A DNA stretch of 64,000 nucleotides from Gambelia wislizenii (GCA_030847615.1 JAUMIR010000014.1:17088501-17152500); one strand, 5' to 3'; counted from the stretch's first letter, positions 52,260 to 62,480 are shown. Translations and numbers: made by a program. The notes: generated from the letters alone by a model not told the origin.

Positions 52260-52400
52260 GTGCTGGGCCCTCATGTTGAAAGGCAAGGTTGCACAACTGA
52301 ATGCACACCCAAACGTGCGACCCAATGGATGCATATGCCCCTGTGCATCAGCATGCTTCCACACATTGCAACTGGTTATAGACATTATGCATCAGTCCAC
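52260..52400. repeat. Family G GCAC-rich repeat
   Basis: GTTGCACAACTGAATGCACA, CCTGTGCATCAGCATGC. Related in wording to 16395-16470 (GCAACTGAATGCACAACC). Confidence 0.38.
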
Positions 52401-52456
52401 AGTTAGCTACAGGGAAGGGGGACAAAATGAGAATTCCCCACCCCATTAAAGTACTC

Positions 52457-52683
52457 TGCCCCCTATAAAATTTTCCTTCAGTCCCCAAATTTCTAGCACA
52501 GCAGACAGCGAGATGCTGAAAAATGGTTCACACCCAGAACGCTTCTGTTTGCTGGGTTTGCATGCCCTTGGTCACTTTGACCGCCCCATTTCTTTGGAGG
52601 CCTAAGATGTATTTCTAAAGGATTAACTAAATTTTCCAGTTATGGCAAGGGACTGAAGGAAAATTTCATGGGGAGGGCAGTCA
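52457..52683. mobile_element. Inverted-repeat element, family N
   Basis: CTGCCCCCTATAAAATTTTC then CTTCAGTCCC on the left, complement of the right end CTGCCCTCCCCATGAAATTT then TCCTTCAGTCCC. About 227 bp. Left half also seen at 23500. Confidence 0.6.
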
Positions 52684-53502
52684 TTACAGTTTTACTAACA
52701 TCAGCATAAAGATGCACTAATTTTTTAAAGAATGCATGAAACGCACATACAAAAAAAATCATTTAAATTCAGCATCCACAAACACTCATAAAGGGCAATG
52801 GAGAAAAACACATGGCGCAAACACAGCAATCATCGCTTGGAATTGTGATGTCCACATGTCCCCAAAAGTGCATCCATGCACATTTTCCAGAAAACATCAG
52901 GGAAAATAACAAGTCTTTTTACTGCATGGTTTGCAGAGTTTGGGCCCCCCTTCCTCCAGTTGAAACCGAACTATTGTAAAAAAAAATAAAAAGAAAGAAA
53001 GATAAAGTTGATACATACCCCCCTACTCAATTGCAAACAAAACAACAACATTATACAAATCCCAGTCTTGCTTAAAACTGGTCAAAGATTTCTCCTTAAT
53101 CAACATTGTCAATGCATCCATTTCAGCCAAGTTGTATGTCTCTGTCAGCTAATCTTCTTGTGATGGAATCAATGCATCGTTCCATTTCTGGGCATATAAA
53201 GAGTCTTCCAGCAGTGATCATATACTGTAAAGGTTTCCCATGGGAGGGGGGATTTTTATTGGAGGGGCAACCGCTTCATTTTGCCCATGCCCTGTAGCTA
53301 CACCCCTGCATCTGACAATTTATTTTTTTATTTTTTTATTTATTTTTAACCCGCCCCTCTGCTCGGCAACCTGGGCGGCATACAACTGCTTCTGTAGGGG
53401 AACGTACACCTATCTAAGACACAAACAGGATTCTTATGTGTTTGGATGCATTAAAAGAATGGATGGAGTTAATGATGATGGCAAAGACTTTCTCATTGAT
53501 TG
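52684..53502. other. Unassigned; LINE/SINE tail remnant near 53315
   Basis: TTTATTTATTTTTAACCCGC and CTCGGCAACCTGGGCGGC at 53325-53375 look like a reversed SINE/LINE tail (complement of GCCGCCC...). The rest is unassigned. Confidence 0.35.
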
Positions 53503-53970
53503 GCTTCATAGAATCATAGAGTTGGAAGAGACTCCAAGGGCCATCTAGTCTGACCCCCTGCCATGCAGAAATACACAATCAAATCATTCCCAACAGATGG
53601 CCGTCCAGCCTCTGTTTAAAAACCTCCAAAGAAGGAGACTCCACCACACTCCCAGGCAGTGCATTCCACTTCCAAACAGCTCTTACTATCAGAAAGTTCT
53701 TCCTAACGTTTAGGTGGAATCTCTTTTCTGTAGTTTGAACCCATTGCTCCGTGTCCTAGTCTCTGGAGCAGCAGAAAACAAGCTTGCTCCATCCTCAGTA
53801 TGACATCCCTTCAAATACTTCAACATGGCTATCGTGTCCCCTCTCAACCTTCTCTTCTCCAGGCTAAACCTACCCAGCTCCCTAAGCTGCTCCTCATAGG
53901 GCATCATGGCTACCAGACCTCCCACCATCCTGGTTGTCCTCCTATGGACACGTTCCAGCTTGTCTGCCCT
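53503..53970 (-). mobile_element. CR1 LINE 3' fragment
   Basis: The minus strand reads [20 protein letters not shown] and [20 protein letters not shown]. 3' end at left with two octamers. Confidence 0.9.
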
Positions 53971-54237
53971 GGGTTTGGCAGCCCTGATGTCACAGAGGTT
54001 CAGCAACTGGTTACCATGCCATTGCCTAGGCACCAGGTGAAGACAGTTCCCCTTTAAAAATAAAATAAAATTCCACTGCTTGGTGTTTGGTTAGAATTCT
54101 GCTGACTGCTTTGTTCTTTTAGACTGTGATGTTTCCATTGTGGTTTTCGTGTTTGTGGTTTCAATTTGCTTTATTGCAGTTCTAACTTTCTGCAAGCAGC
54201 TCTATGAATCTGTTGAAAGGCTTCTCCAATCTGGGTT

Positions 54238-54480
54238 AAGTGTTGTCAAGCTGACTTCGACTTATGGTGACCCTATGAAGGAGAGACCTCCAGGTCACCC
54301 TATCATCAACTACCCGGCTCAGGTCTTGCAGACTCAAGGATGTGGCTTCTTTGATGGAGTTTCTCCATCTGGAAACCAGGCTTCCTCTTGTCCTACTGCC
54401 TTCTACCTTCCCAAGCATTATTGTCTTTTCTAGTGAGTCCTGTCTTCTCACCAAATGTTCCGAGTACGACAGCCTCAAAT
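54238..54480 (-). pseudogene. Bov-B (RTE) LINE ORF2 C-terminus
   Basis: The minus strand reads LSYSEHLVRRQDSLEKTIML then GKVEGSRTRGSLVSRWRNSI and LLHRVTISRSQLDNT. Open for 80 codons. Tail CACCATAAGTCGAAGTCAGC at the left. A plus-strand L2-like tail lies to the right. Confidence 0.82.
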
Positions 54481-54592
54481 TACGTCATTTGTTTTGTAGC
54501 TATATTTTCTTTTAATCTATGCTGTCAGCCACCATGGGTCCCATATTGGGAGAAAGGAGAACTGAAAGAGAAGGAAGGAAGGAAGGAAGGGG
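54481..54592 (+). mobile_element. L2-like LINE 3' tail with (GAAG)n
   Basis: TATGCTGTCAGCCACCATGG, ATTGGGAGAAAGGAGAACTG, then (GGAA)n at 54572-54591. A short version of the tail that starts the 43.9 kb tract. Confidence 0.5.
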
Positions 54593-54624
54593 ATAACACT
54601 TACTGCATCTGAAAAAAAATATGT

Positions 54625-54800
54625 TCTCTCTAAGCATTTTCTAGGTCCTCCAGCACAATTCTATGGTACGCTTGAGCCAGAGATTGAGCATAGTTTCACA
54701 CTGGAGGACCTAGAAAATACCTAGAGGGGTGTTTTCTCTAGCAATCTCTACGTCCTTCTGATGACTCTATGGTATGCTTGGGCCAGAAATCATTAATTTA
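54625..54800. mobile_element. Tigger type A/C MITE interior, ends lost
   Basis: AGCATTTTCTAGGTCCTCCA and CACTGGAGGACCTAGAAAAT form an internal inverted repeat, followed by a second partial copy (TCTATGGTATGCTTGGGCCA). Confidence 0.55.
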
Positions 54801-54804
54801 AATA

Positions 54805-55200
54805 GAATCTTAAAGTTGGAAGAGACCACTAGGGCCATCTAGTCCAACCCCCTTCTGCCATGCAGGAATACACAATGAAAGCATGCCCAACAGATGGCCA
54901 TCCAGCCTCTGTTTAAAAACCTCCAAAGAAGGAGACTCCACCACATTACAAGGCAGCACGTTCCACTGTCCAACAGCTCTTACCATCAGGAAATTTCCCT
55001 AATGTTTAGGTGGAATCTCTTTTCCTGTTGTTTGAACCCATTGCTCCATGTCCTAGTCTCTGGAGCAGCAGAAAACAAGCTTGCCCCACCCTCAGTATGA
55101 CATCCCTTCAAATATTTAAACATGGCTATCACGTCCCCTCTTAATCTTCTCTTCTCCAGACTAAACACACCTACCTCCCTAGGCTGCTCCTCCTAGGGGT
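54805..55200 (-). mobile_element. CR1 LINE 3' fragment
   Basis: The minus strand reads [20 protein letters not shown] and [20 protein letters not shown]. 3' octamers degraded to AATAGAATCTTAAAG. Confidence 0.88.
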
Positions 55201-55202
55201 CT

Positions 55203-55290
55203 CAATTAGGGTTCTCTATTATCTGCATTTTCATGTTTACCTGGTACGTCCAGGAACATATCCCTGTGGATATGAGGGTCATACTGTACT
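55203..55290. mobile_element. Tigger type A MITE, right part
   Basis: GGTTCTCTATTATCTGCATT, TGGATATGAGGGTCATACTG TA. It may be the continuation of 54625-54800 across the CR1 insertion. Confidence 0.55.
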
Positions 55291-55324
55291 TGGTAGCTTC
55301 TGTGTAACTGGAAGTGGTAAAATC

Positions 55325-55460
55325 CACTCTGGAGTTTAGTCTGAACTTTAAAGGAGGTAACCAAGATGCTGAATCCTATCCTATAGCAGCTTCAACACCC
55401 TGGATAACTCTTCAAATGTTATAGAGTTAAAACCTGGGGTGGATTCACTGACCTGGGAGC
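55325..55460. mobile_element. Small palindromic MITE, family O
   Basis: AATCCACTCTGGAGTTTAGT left and AACCTGGGGTGGATTCACTG right are inverted; AACTTTAAAGGAGG inside. Confidence 0.5.
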
Positions 55461-55526
55461 TGCCACTTGTTACCGGCTTCCTCTAGAGCAGCAGAGAGCA
55501 AGCACTTGTGTTTTGTTGACTCTGAG

Positions 55527-55965
55527 GGGGCATTAACACTAGAGAAATAATCCAGGTTGAAACTGGATTATTTGCATGGCTCCCTCCTATGGAATCCTGG
55601 GATCAGTAGTTTGGTGAGGCACTGGCACTCGTTGGCAGAGAAGGCTAAAGACCTTCTAAACCTACAAATCCCAGGATTCCATAGGAAGGAGCCATGCAAA
55701 TAAAGTTGTCCCTCCATATCCATGGATTTGGTATCCATGGATTCAAGTATCCACGGCTTGAAAATATTTTTTTAAAAGCAATAATCCAAAAAGCAAACCT
55801 TGATTTTGCCATCTTATATAAGGGACATCATTTTCCTATGCCATTGCATATAATGGGATTTGAGTATTCACGGATTTGGGTATTCACGGGGAGGGGGGGT
55901 TCCTGGAACCAAACCCCAGCAAATGTGAAGGGACAACTGTAATCCAGTTTCAAACTGGATTATTT
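55527..55965. mobile_element. hAT-like MITE (D-related), split by type B MITE
   Basis: TAATCCAGGTTGAAACTGGA (55550-55569) at left and TAATCCAGTTTCAAACTGGA (55941-55960) at right, with TATGGAATCCTGGGATCAGT and CAAATCCCAGGATTCCATAG as paired arms. The nested type B copy sits near the right end. Confidence 0.65.
55705..55941. mobile_element. Tigger-like MITE, type B
   Basis: AGTTGTCCCTCCATATCCAT left, GTGAAGGGACAACTGTA right. Best-preserved type B copy, with AACCTTGATTTTGCCATCTT inside. Confidence 0.8.
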
Positions 55966-56487
55966 GTGTAGTGTGGGTTCCCCCTGAGTGTTCCAGGAAG
56001 AGCTGGTGGATGGCCCCTTCCTCATCCATACTGAACCACTACCTCTAGGGCTAAACCATGGTGCCCACCAGATCTTGCTGTGAGAATCATGATGTCCTCC
56101 AGATGTTGATGAAGGTCTCCATGAGCTATGCCAGCTAGTGATGCTGGGACTTGCAGTCTCACAACATCTAGAGGACTACATGATTCCAACCACTGGTTCA
56201 TCTATGGAGATATCATCTTTAAGATATTCCAGACCCAAGACAAGGATTTAGGCCACAGTATGGGGATTTACATGAAGGTTGCCTTATCTTTTGGCCACTG
56301 AGTCTGTTGGTCTATTGTAGTTTCAAGTACAAACTGGATTTAGGCCATAGCTATTGAGTTAATAGAAAACAATTTATCAAAGTCGTCCTCCGAAAACAGG
56401 AGGCTATAGCGGAGATCCGACCTCACAGTCTCCATTTTTTAACTTTATGAATCTATAACTATTTTGGAGAAATTCAATGAAACCTTG
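55966..56487. other. No recognisable feature
   Basis: Includes CTGGGACTTGCAGTCTCACA ACATCT-like hAT MITE words at 56150; otherwise unassigned. Confidence 0.35.
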
Positions 56488-56505
56488 GGCTTCTCTACAT
56501 GGGCA

Positions 56506-56770
56506 ATGCAGTAGAACCCCGTATCTGCTGGGGATTGGTTCTGTCCGCACCCCCCCCCCGGATACTGAAAACCATGGATAATAGCAAACATCACTGAAAA
56601 TAATGGGACTGCCAGTTTAAAATATCACAGAGTTGCCTTGGAGGACCTAGAAAATGGCTAGAGGGGACACATTTTCTAGGAAGAGTCTATGGTAGGTGTG
56701 CTGTTTTGTGTCCCGTGGATAATTGAATCAGTGGATAATGAATTAGTGGATATGGGGGTCCTACTGTATT
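56506..56770. mobile_element. Tigger-like MITE, type C
   Basis: CAGTAGAACCCCGTATCTGC left, GATATGGGGGTCCTACTGTA right; interior GGAGGACCTAGAAAATGGCT. Confidence 0.78.
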
Positions 56771-56845
56771 CCCTGTCTTGCCCCCATCTTAGTGCCCTGT
56801 AGTCCTGATGATGCAGGGATTTTACCCCGTTCTGCCCCTGGCAGT

Positions 56846-57303
56846 CATAGAATCATAGAATCATAGAGCTGGAAGAGACCCCAAGGACCATCCAGTCCAA
56901 CCCCATTCTGCCATGCAGGAAGACACAATCAAATCATTCTCGACAAATGGCCATCCAGCCTCTGTTTATAAACCTCCAAAGGAGATTCCACCACACTCCG
57001 TGGCAGTGCATTCCACTGCCAGCAGCTCTTACTGTCAGGAAGTTCTTCCTAATGTTTAGGTGGAATCTCTTTTCCTATAATTTGAATCCAATGCTCCATG
57101 TCCTAGTCTCTAGAGCAGCAGAAAACAAGCTTGCTCCAATCTCAAAAGGGCATCCCTTCAGCTATTTAAACACAGCCACCATGTCCCCTCTTAACCTTCT
57201 CTTCCCCAGGCTAAACTTGCCCAGCTCCCTAAGCCGCTCCTCATAGGGCATAATGGCTTCTACACCACCGACCATCCTAGTCGCCCTCCTCTGGAGACAT
57301 TCC
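56846..57303 (-). mobile_element. CR1 LINE 3' fragment
   Basis: ATAGAATCATAGAATCATAG at left. The minus strand encodes [20 protein letters not shown] and [14 protein letters not shown]. Truncated at the [14 protein letters not shown] position. Confidence 0.9.
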
Positions 57304-57659
57304 AGTCCTCATTACCCCCGGGGTAAAGACAGGACTAAGACAGGGGGAAGATGGAGTAGGCCTCAATAAGCCATTGTATTAAAATACTTGCTTTAATCTG
57401 TTCCTGCTGGGAAGAAACGCCTCAGGTACCACGAGACCCTAGTAGCTCGTCCTGGCAAGCCAGCCCATCGCTGCAGCTACCAGCCTGCTTTGCTTTCTCT
57501 GTCGCAGGAAGGAATTTTGCAATATGTGACCAAGGCTGGTCACATGCAGAGGGCCTTGGTCACATGTTGCAAGCTGGCTTTCTCGCTTCCCAGAGGATAA
57601 GGGAGATAGATGGTGGCAGCCCCTAAGTGAACATGGATGTGGCAAAGTGACTTGATTCA

Positions 57660-58262
57660 ATTTTGCTCACATGTAAGGCCATTTACAAAGGAGATTATCG
57701 GACGGGGACAAAAATAGCATCCCCGTCTCGCTATCTCCTCTCCCGACCCCGTCCTGGCATGACAACAAAAAGTTTTGCACTTACCTTGATCACGCGACGC
57801 TCCCTCCCCCTTGGCAGCCCAGGCGTGAATGCAGCTCTCTGGAGCTGCATTCACTTCTTGGTTTCAAATCCCGGGCTGTTCTTGCAAGAGGAAGAGCGCG
57901 GGAAATTCAAAAATATAAAGTGAAATAGAAGTTTTTTAAATGACAGCAAGCACAAAAACACACTTTAAAAACCCCAAGTAACCCAAGGAGGGTACAAAAA
58001 ATGGTGTCATTTATCTCCTTGTTCTGAACGCACCTGGAAGTGTTCAGCACTAGCATAATGGGGCACCTTTTCGTTCACCCATCATTCGGCTTAGCTCATC
58101 AATAAAAAGGAGCGCCGGGGTGAACAGAAGGGTCACGGGAGCATGACGACCTATTAATGATGTTGTCTGAAAGGGAAGCCCTTTCCCGATCTCCTGGCAT
58201 CCCTGTGCTGTTATATTTAGGGCATCTGATAAATCTCCAAAGACGCAAGTCCCACGCAGAAT
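57660..58262. repeat. Hairpin-rich unclassified element, family K
   Basis: Three inverted pairs: GGACGGGGAC / CCCCGTCTCG near 57700-57730, GAATGCAGCTC / GAGCTGCATTC (about 57828-57852), and GTTCACCCATC / GGGGTGAAC (58073-58121) around GGCTTAGCTCATCAATAAAA. Related hairpins occur at 32.3 kb and 38.1 kb. Confidence 0.4.
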
Positions 58263-58272
58263 GCCAGCTTGC

Positions 58273-58359
58273 CTTGTGAAGTCAAAGGCTTTCATGGCCG
58301 GCATCCATCAGTTTTCTGTGGGTTTTTTTCCAGGCAGCCTGGAAAAAACCCACAGAAAA
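58273..58359. mobile_element. Penelope-like snap-back insertion with exact 9-bp duplication
   Basis: GGCTTTCATGGCCGGCATCC, then a perfect hairpin GTTTTCTGTGGG .. CCAGGC/AGCCTGG .. CCCACAGAAAAC. Flanked by CCAGCTTGC at 58264-58272 and 58360-58368. Same terminal sequence as 752-992 but only about 87 bp. Confidence 0.8.
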
Positions 58360-58369
58360 CCAGCTTGCT

Positions 58370-58785
58370 TTCTTAGGGAGTTAGACCACTGATGCTGAAC
58401 AACTCTGGATGTTGTTCTAGAAGCAGTTATACCCCCCATCTTCGCCTGCATGCAGTGGGTTTTCAATCAGTGTTTCATTTTTAAAGGAGTGCTGCCTTGT
58501 GCTGATTTTTACGTATCCCATGACTTAAATGGCCCCCAGTCCATTACTTGCCTGTCAGCTCCTTTCTCCCAGTATGCAACAACAGCTGTGCCATTGTGCA
58601 AACACATTTTTAAATACTGATTAAAACATACCTGATCAAAAAGGAAAGTACTGGTGGAGGAGGAAGTCGTAATTCCTCGGCCAAGAGAAGAAACCCCTGA
58701 GCTCTTTTCCTGACTGAACTAGTTTCTGTGACTTCTGACTGCAAAATAGGGAAACCAATCACTAGGAAACATTCTTTCATTTGTT
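58370..58785. other. No recognisable feature
   Basis: Nothing assigned; possible unique sequence. Confidence 0.4.
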
Positions 58786-58975
58786 GTTCTCCTGTGCCTT
58801 CAAATCCTTCCTGACTTAAAGCAACCCTAAAGCGAGCCTATCCAGGGGTCTTCTTGGCAAGGTTTGATCAGAGGGGATGTGACCTTGCCTTTCTCTGGGG
58901 CTGAGAGGGTGTGATTTACCCAAGGTCACCCACAGTGGGTTTCCACGGCTGAGTGGGGATTCTGGTCTACAAAAA
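58786..58975 (-). mobile_element. ACA-like tRNA SINE
   Basis: CTGTGCCTTCAAATCCTTCC (tail side), GGGGTCTTCTTGGCAAGG, GGCTGAGAGGGTGTGATTTA, GGCTGAGTGGGGATTCTGGT. The head beyond the B box is missing. Confidence 0.72.
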
Positions 58976-59092
58976 TTGGCAAGTATGAAACGTTATTGTA
59001 GAACTTTTTTTTTTTTAGAAAGTTACATCCAGCAACCAAAACCCTATCTCCTTTCAGCATATCTTGACTATACATCAGTCCTAAACATGGTT

Positions 59093-59710
59093 GTGTGTGT
59101 ATATGTGCCTTCCAGTTGCCTGTCAACTTAGAATCATAGAGTTGGAAGAGATCCCCAAGGGCAATCCAGTCCCACCCCATTCTGCCCTGCAGGAAAACAC
59201 AATCAAAGGACTCCCGACAGATGGCCATCCCAACCTCTGTTTAAACACCTCCAAAGAAAGAGACTCCATCACACTTCAAGGCAGTGCATTCCACTGCCAA
59301 ACAGATCTTACTGTCAGGAAGTTCTTCCTAACACTTAGGTGGAATCTCTTTTCCTGTCGCTTGAGTCCATTGCTCCATATCCTACTAGTCTCTAGAGCAG
59401 AATAAAATAAGCTTGATCCTTCTTTAATATGACTTCCTTTCAGATATTTAAACATGGTGATCATATTACCTCTTAATTTTCTCTTCTCCAGGCTAAATAG
59501 ACCCAGCTCCCTTTTGTCAACCCCATGAATTTCATAGGGTTTTCTTTGGCAACGAATACTCAGAGGTGGTTTTGCCAGTTCCTACCTCTGAAATATAGCC
59601 TACAGCACCTGGTATTCATTGGTGGTCTCCCATCCAAGTACTAACTAGGACTGACCCTGCTTAGCTTCCAAGTTCAGACAGGAACTTTAGGCTATTTGGG
59701 CTCTCTTGGA
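59093..59710 (-). mobile_element. 5S-derived SINE split by CR1
   Basis: Left piece 59093-59128 (GTGCCTTCCAGTTGCCTGTC), right piece 59513-59710 with CTCCCATCCAAGTACTAACT and GACCCTGCTTAGCTTCCAAG, the 5S-like head in complement. Confidence 0.78.
59129..59512 (-). mobile_element. CR1 LINE 3' fragment in 5S SINE
   Basis: TAGAATCATAGAGTTGGAAG left; the minus strand encodes MITMFKYLKGSHIKEGSSLF and FHLSVRKNFLTVRSVWQWNA. ACTAGT insertion at 59385 relative to others. Confidence 0.87.
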
Positions 59711-59812
59711 CATTGTTTGTTTCATTGATTGATAGCCTGCTTTTCTCCTTATGCAGGACCCAAGGGGGCCTATAGCATTTAAAAAACAAGATATGGTTTA
59801 ACATGCACTCGA

Positions 59813-59973
59813 ATACACTGCCTGGGAATGGGGTGGAGTCTCCTTTGAAAGTTTTTAAACAGAGGCTGGATGGCCATTGGTTGGGAGTGCTTTGATTATG
59901 TCTTCCTGCATGGCAGAAGGGGGTTGGACTAGATGGCCCTTGTGGTCTCTTCCAACTCTATGATTCTATGATT
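59813..59973 (+). mobile_element. CR1 LINE 3' end
   Basis: TACACTGCCTGGGAATGGGG to CTATGATTCTATGATTAT. It starts within a few bases of the same internal point used in the CR1 tandem junctions. Confidence 0.87.
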
Positions 59974-60134
59974 ATTTATACAAGGATTAAATAATAGTAC
60001 AATTAAAGCAAGATTTAAACAATATCCAAAAATTTATCATGATAAAATAAACATTTTTTTTAAATGCATCTTCACCACAAACCCTTTCTGTGACATAGAT
60101 TTTCAACCCAAGGCCTACCTTAATAAAAAAATAT

Positions 60135-60272
60135 CTTATATTTATTTATTTATTTATTTATACCCTGCTCTTCAGCCACAAGGCTATCCGAGCAGCTTAC
60201 AAATTGTTTTAAGCAATAGCAATTTACACATCTACACTGCATTAAGCAGTTTCCAATGTGTGTTAGCTAATC
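60135..60272 (-). mobile_element. tRNA-derived SINE S1, 3' half
   Basis: (TTTA)n at 60139-60160, TACCCTGCTCTTCAGCCACA, ACATCTACACTGCATTAAGC, GTGTTAGCTAATC. Confidence 0.77.
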
Positions 60273-60284
60273 TTAGCCTGCTGG

Positions 60285-60445
60285 TGAAAGGGAAGGAGAG
60301 AGGGGGCCAACTTCACCTCCCACAGGAGGGAATTCCACAATCTGGGGGCAGCCATTGAGAAGACCCTCTCTCATATCCTCACCAATCATGACTGTAAAGG
60401 TGATGGGACTGAGAGAAAGCCTTCCCCAAATATCTTAAAACTCAT
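60285..60445 (-). pseudogene. L2-like LINE ORF2 fragment
   Basis: AATTCCACAATCTGGGGGCA, GCCATTGAGAAGACCC and GATGGGACTGAGAGAAAGCC parallel the 4.02-4.35 kb L2 copy in the same (minus) orientation. Confidence 0.6.
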
Positions 60446-60505
60446 AAAACTGAAGGACAAAGCACACTAAGGGCTTAAAAAGCCAATGCAATTCTAAGCT
60501 GCATC

Positions 60506-60765
60506 CGGGGCTGGTTTAATGGATTTTGGGGGACCCTGCAATGCTTTATTTTGGGGGGCCCATATGTTTATATCAGGTCAGTGTAACCTAATCTATTCAC
60601 AGTACAGGATATTCAGATTATTACTTAATTTGTCACCAATAGTATGTGGTGAGGGTCAGAAGCTTCCTTGTAAAAATGCTTTTGCAGGAAGGTTACGATG
60701 GGCACCCCCACAATGACGGGGCCCCCTGTGGCTGCAGGTGCTGCAGGGCCCTTAAACTGGCCCTG
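60506..60765. mobile_element. hAT-like MITE with 8-bp target duplication
   Basis: CGGGGCTGGTTTAA left and complement CAGGGCCAGTTTAAG right. Target GCTGCATC (60498-60505) and GCTGTATC (60766-60773), 7 of 8 identical. Internal CAGTACAGGATATTCAGATT is the complement of ATCTGAATATCCTGTACTG in the 4081-4307 copy. Confidence 0.8.
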
Positions 60766-60773
60766 GCTGTATC

Positions 60774-61291
60774 AGTCATCCCTTCAAATTCACGGGGTTA
60801 CGGGTGAAAGACCCCGCGAAAATGAAAAAAAAATGCAAATACTGGCTCTGTCATGGTCACCATGCCATTCAGGCCGCAAGCGGCTTGGCTGGGGAGGTGG
60901 TGACCCACCTCCTCCCTGGCCAAGATGCTTGATAAGCCTGCCGGCTCAGGTTTAGTCAGTTTTCCTTCCCTGTGGGGGGAAAAGCCAAAAACCACCACCC
61001 CCTCCTCACAGCCTCGGCTTTTCCCCCAACAGCAAAGGAAAACCAGCCAAGCTTTGATCAAGATTAACTGCGTGGCAGGGGGTTGGACTGGATGGCCCTC
61101 GTGGTCTCTTCCAACTCTGCAATTCTATGATTCTATGATTCTAAGCTCGCAGCACTCACCGCGGGTTTGGTCAGCTTTCATTCCCTGTATTGGGGAAAGC
61201 GGAAAACCACTCACCCCCTCCCTGTGGCCTTACAAATCTGCGAATTCACAAAACCGTGAATTAGAAAGCTGCGAATTAGAAGAGACAACTG
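60774..61291. mobile_element. Tigger-like element with CR1 insertion
   Basis: AGTCATCCCTTCAAATTCAC left; GCGAATTAGAAGAGACAACT right, whose complement is AGTTGTCTCTTCTAATTCGC. GGGGAAAAGCC and GGGGAAAGCGG blocks are repeated around the nested CR1. A GC-rich interior differs from types A to C. Confidence 0.6.
61062..61145 (+). mobile_element. CR1 LINE extreme 3' end
   Basis: TTTGATCAAGATTAACTGCG to CAATTCTATGATTCTATGAT TCTA. About 80 bp, young subfamily. Confidence 0.87.
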
Positions 61292-61444
61292 TATAATGTC
61301 TACATCGAGGGAAGTAATAGTACCACTCTATTCTGCTTTGCTCAAAATTCACCTGGAATACTGTGTCCAGTTCTGGGCACCACAATTCAAGTAGGATATG
61401 GACAAGCTAGAACATGTCCAGAGGAAGGCGACCAAAATGGTTAA

Positions 61445-61658
61445 ATGTATACAAACTTGGTTTCATATGCAATATTATTAAACATGTTGTGTATAAAATT
61501 ACCTTCAGACTATTTGTATACGAAACATAAATGAATGTCATGGTGAGACTTGGCTCCCATCTCATTATGTATATGCAAGTATTCTAAAATCCAAAACATT
61601 CCAAAATCCAAAATACCTCTGGTCCCAAGCATTTTGGATAAGGGAGACTCAACCTGTA
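61445..61658. mobile_element. Tigger-like MITE, AAAATCC type
   Basis: TCTAAAATCCAAAACATTCC, CCAAAATACCTCTGGTCCCA, GGATAAGGGAGACTCAACCT GTA, a pattern also known from mammalian Tigger-derived MITEs. The left end is unclear. Confidence 0.55.
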
Positions 61659-61837
61659 CAAATAGGATAGAATAGGATCCTTATTTCCACCAGATATTAG
61701 ACAGTCCACAGACACACCAACTTCCATGACATGACATCTTCCTTTAAAAGGCTCTATTGTTTCCTGGATGTTGTGTTCATTTCACCCTGCAACAGATTGT
61801 GCATTTTTTACTTCCAAAGTTATGTGTGTGTGAGTTA

Positions 61838-62480
61838 ACTGAACATGAGTCAGCAGTGTGATGCAGCAGCTAAAAAAAGGAAATGTGATTCTAGGCTGCA
61901 TCAATAGGAGTATAGTGTCTAGATCAAAGGAAATAATAGTGCCACTCTATTCTACCTTGGTCAGACGTCACCTGGAATGCTGTGTCCAGTTCTGGGCACC
62001 ACAATTCAAAAAGGATATGGAAAAGCTGGAATGTGTCCAGAGGAGGGTGACTAAAATGGTGGGAGGTCTGGAAGCCATTACACCCTATGAGGAGCGGCTT
62101 AGGGAGCTGGGCATGTTTAGCCTGGGGAAGTGAAGGTGAAGAGGAGACATTATAGCCATGTTTTAATATTTGAAGGGATGTCATACTGAGGATGGAGCAA
62201 GCTTGTTTTCTGCTGCTCCAGAGATTAGGACATGGAGCTATGGATTCAAATTACAGGAAAAGAGATTCCACCTAAACATTAGGAAGAACTTCCTGACAGG
62301 AAGAGCTGTTTGGAAGTGGAATGCACTGCCTGGGAGTGTGATGGAGTCTCCTCCTTGGGAGGTTTTTCAGCAGAGGCTGGTTGGCCATCTGTCAGGAGTC
62401 CTTTGACTGTGTGTCCCTGCATGTCAGAATGGGGTTGGACTGGATGGCCCTTGGGGTCTCTTGCAACTCTATGATTCTGT
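61838..62480 (+). mobile_element. CR1 LINE 3' fragment
   Basis: Frame 61858 onward: [48 protein letters not shown] then TGA; a second TGA at 62137-62139. 62170-62406 reads [20 protein letters not shown] to GHLSGVL. One ATTCTGTG at the end. Confidence 0.92.

Larger units (their letters stand above)
56488..57640. mobile_element. Family F copy 2, split by MITE and CR1
   Basis: GGGCTTCTCTACATGGGCAA starts it. CTTGCCCCCATCTTAGTGCC resumes after the MITE, and AAGGCTGGTCACATGCAGAG with GGCCTTGGTCACATG matches copy 1 after the CR1 insertion. The right terminus was not found. Confidence 0.5.
60476..61440 (+). mobile_element. CR1 LINE ORF2 fragment, split by two DNA elements
   Basis: 60476-60505 (AAAAAGCCAATGCAATTCTA, AGCTGCATC) and 61292-61440 (AATGTCTACATCGAGGGAAG to GAAGGCGACCAAAATGG) are consecutive parts of CR1 ORF2. 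An hAT MITE and a Tigger-like element lie between. Confidence 0.82.
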
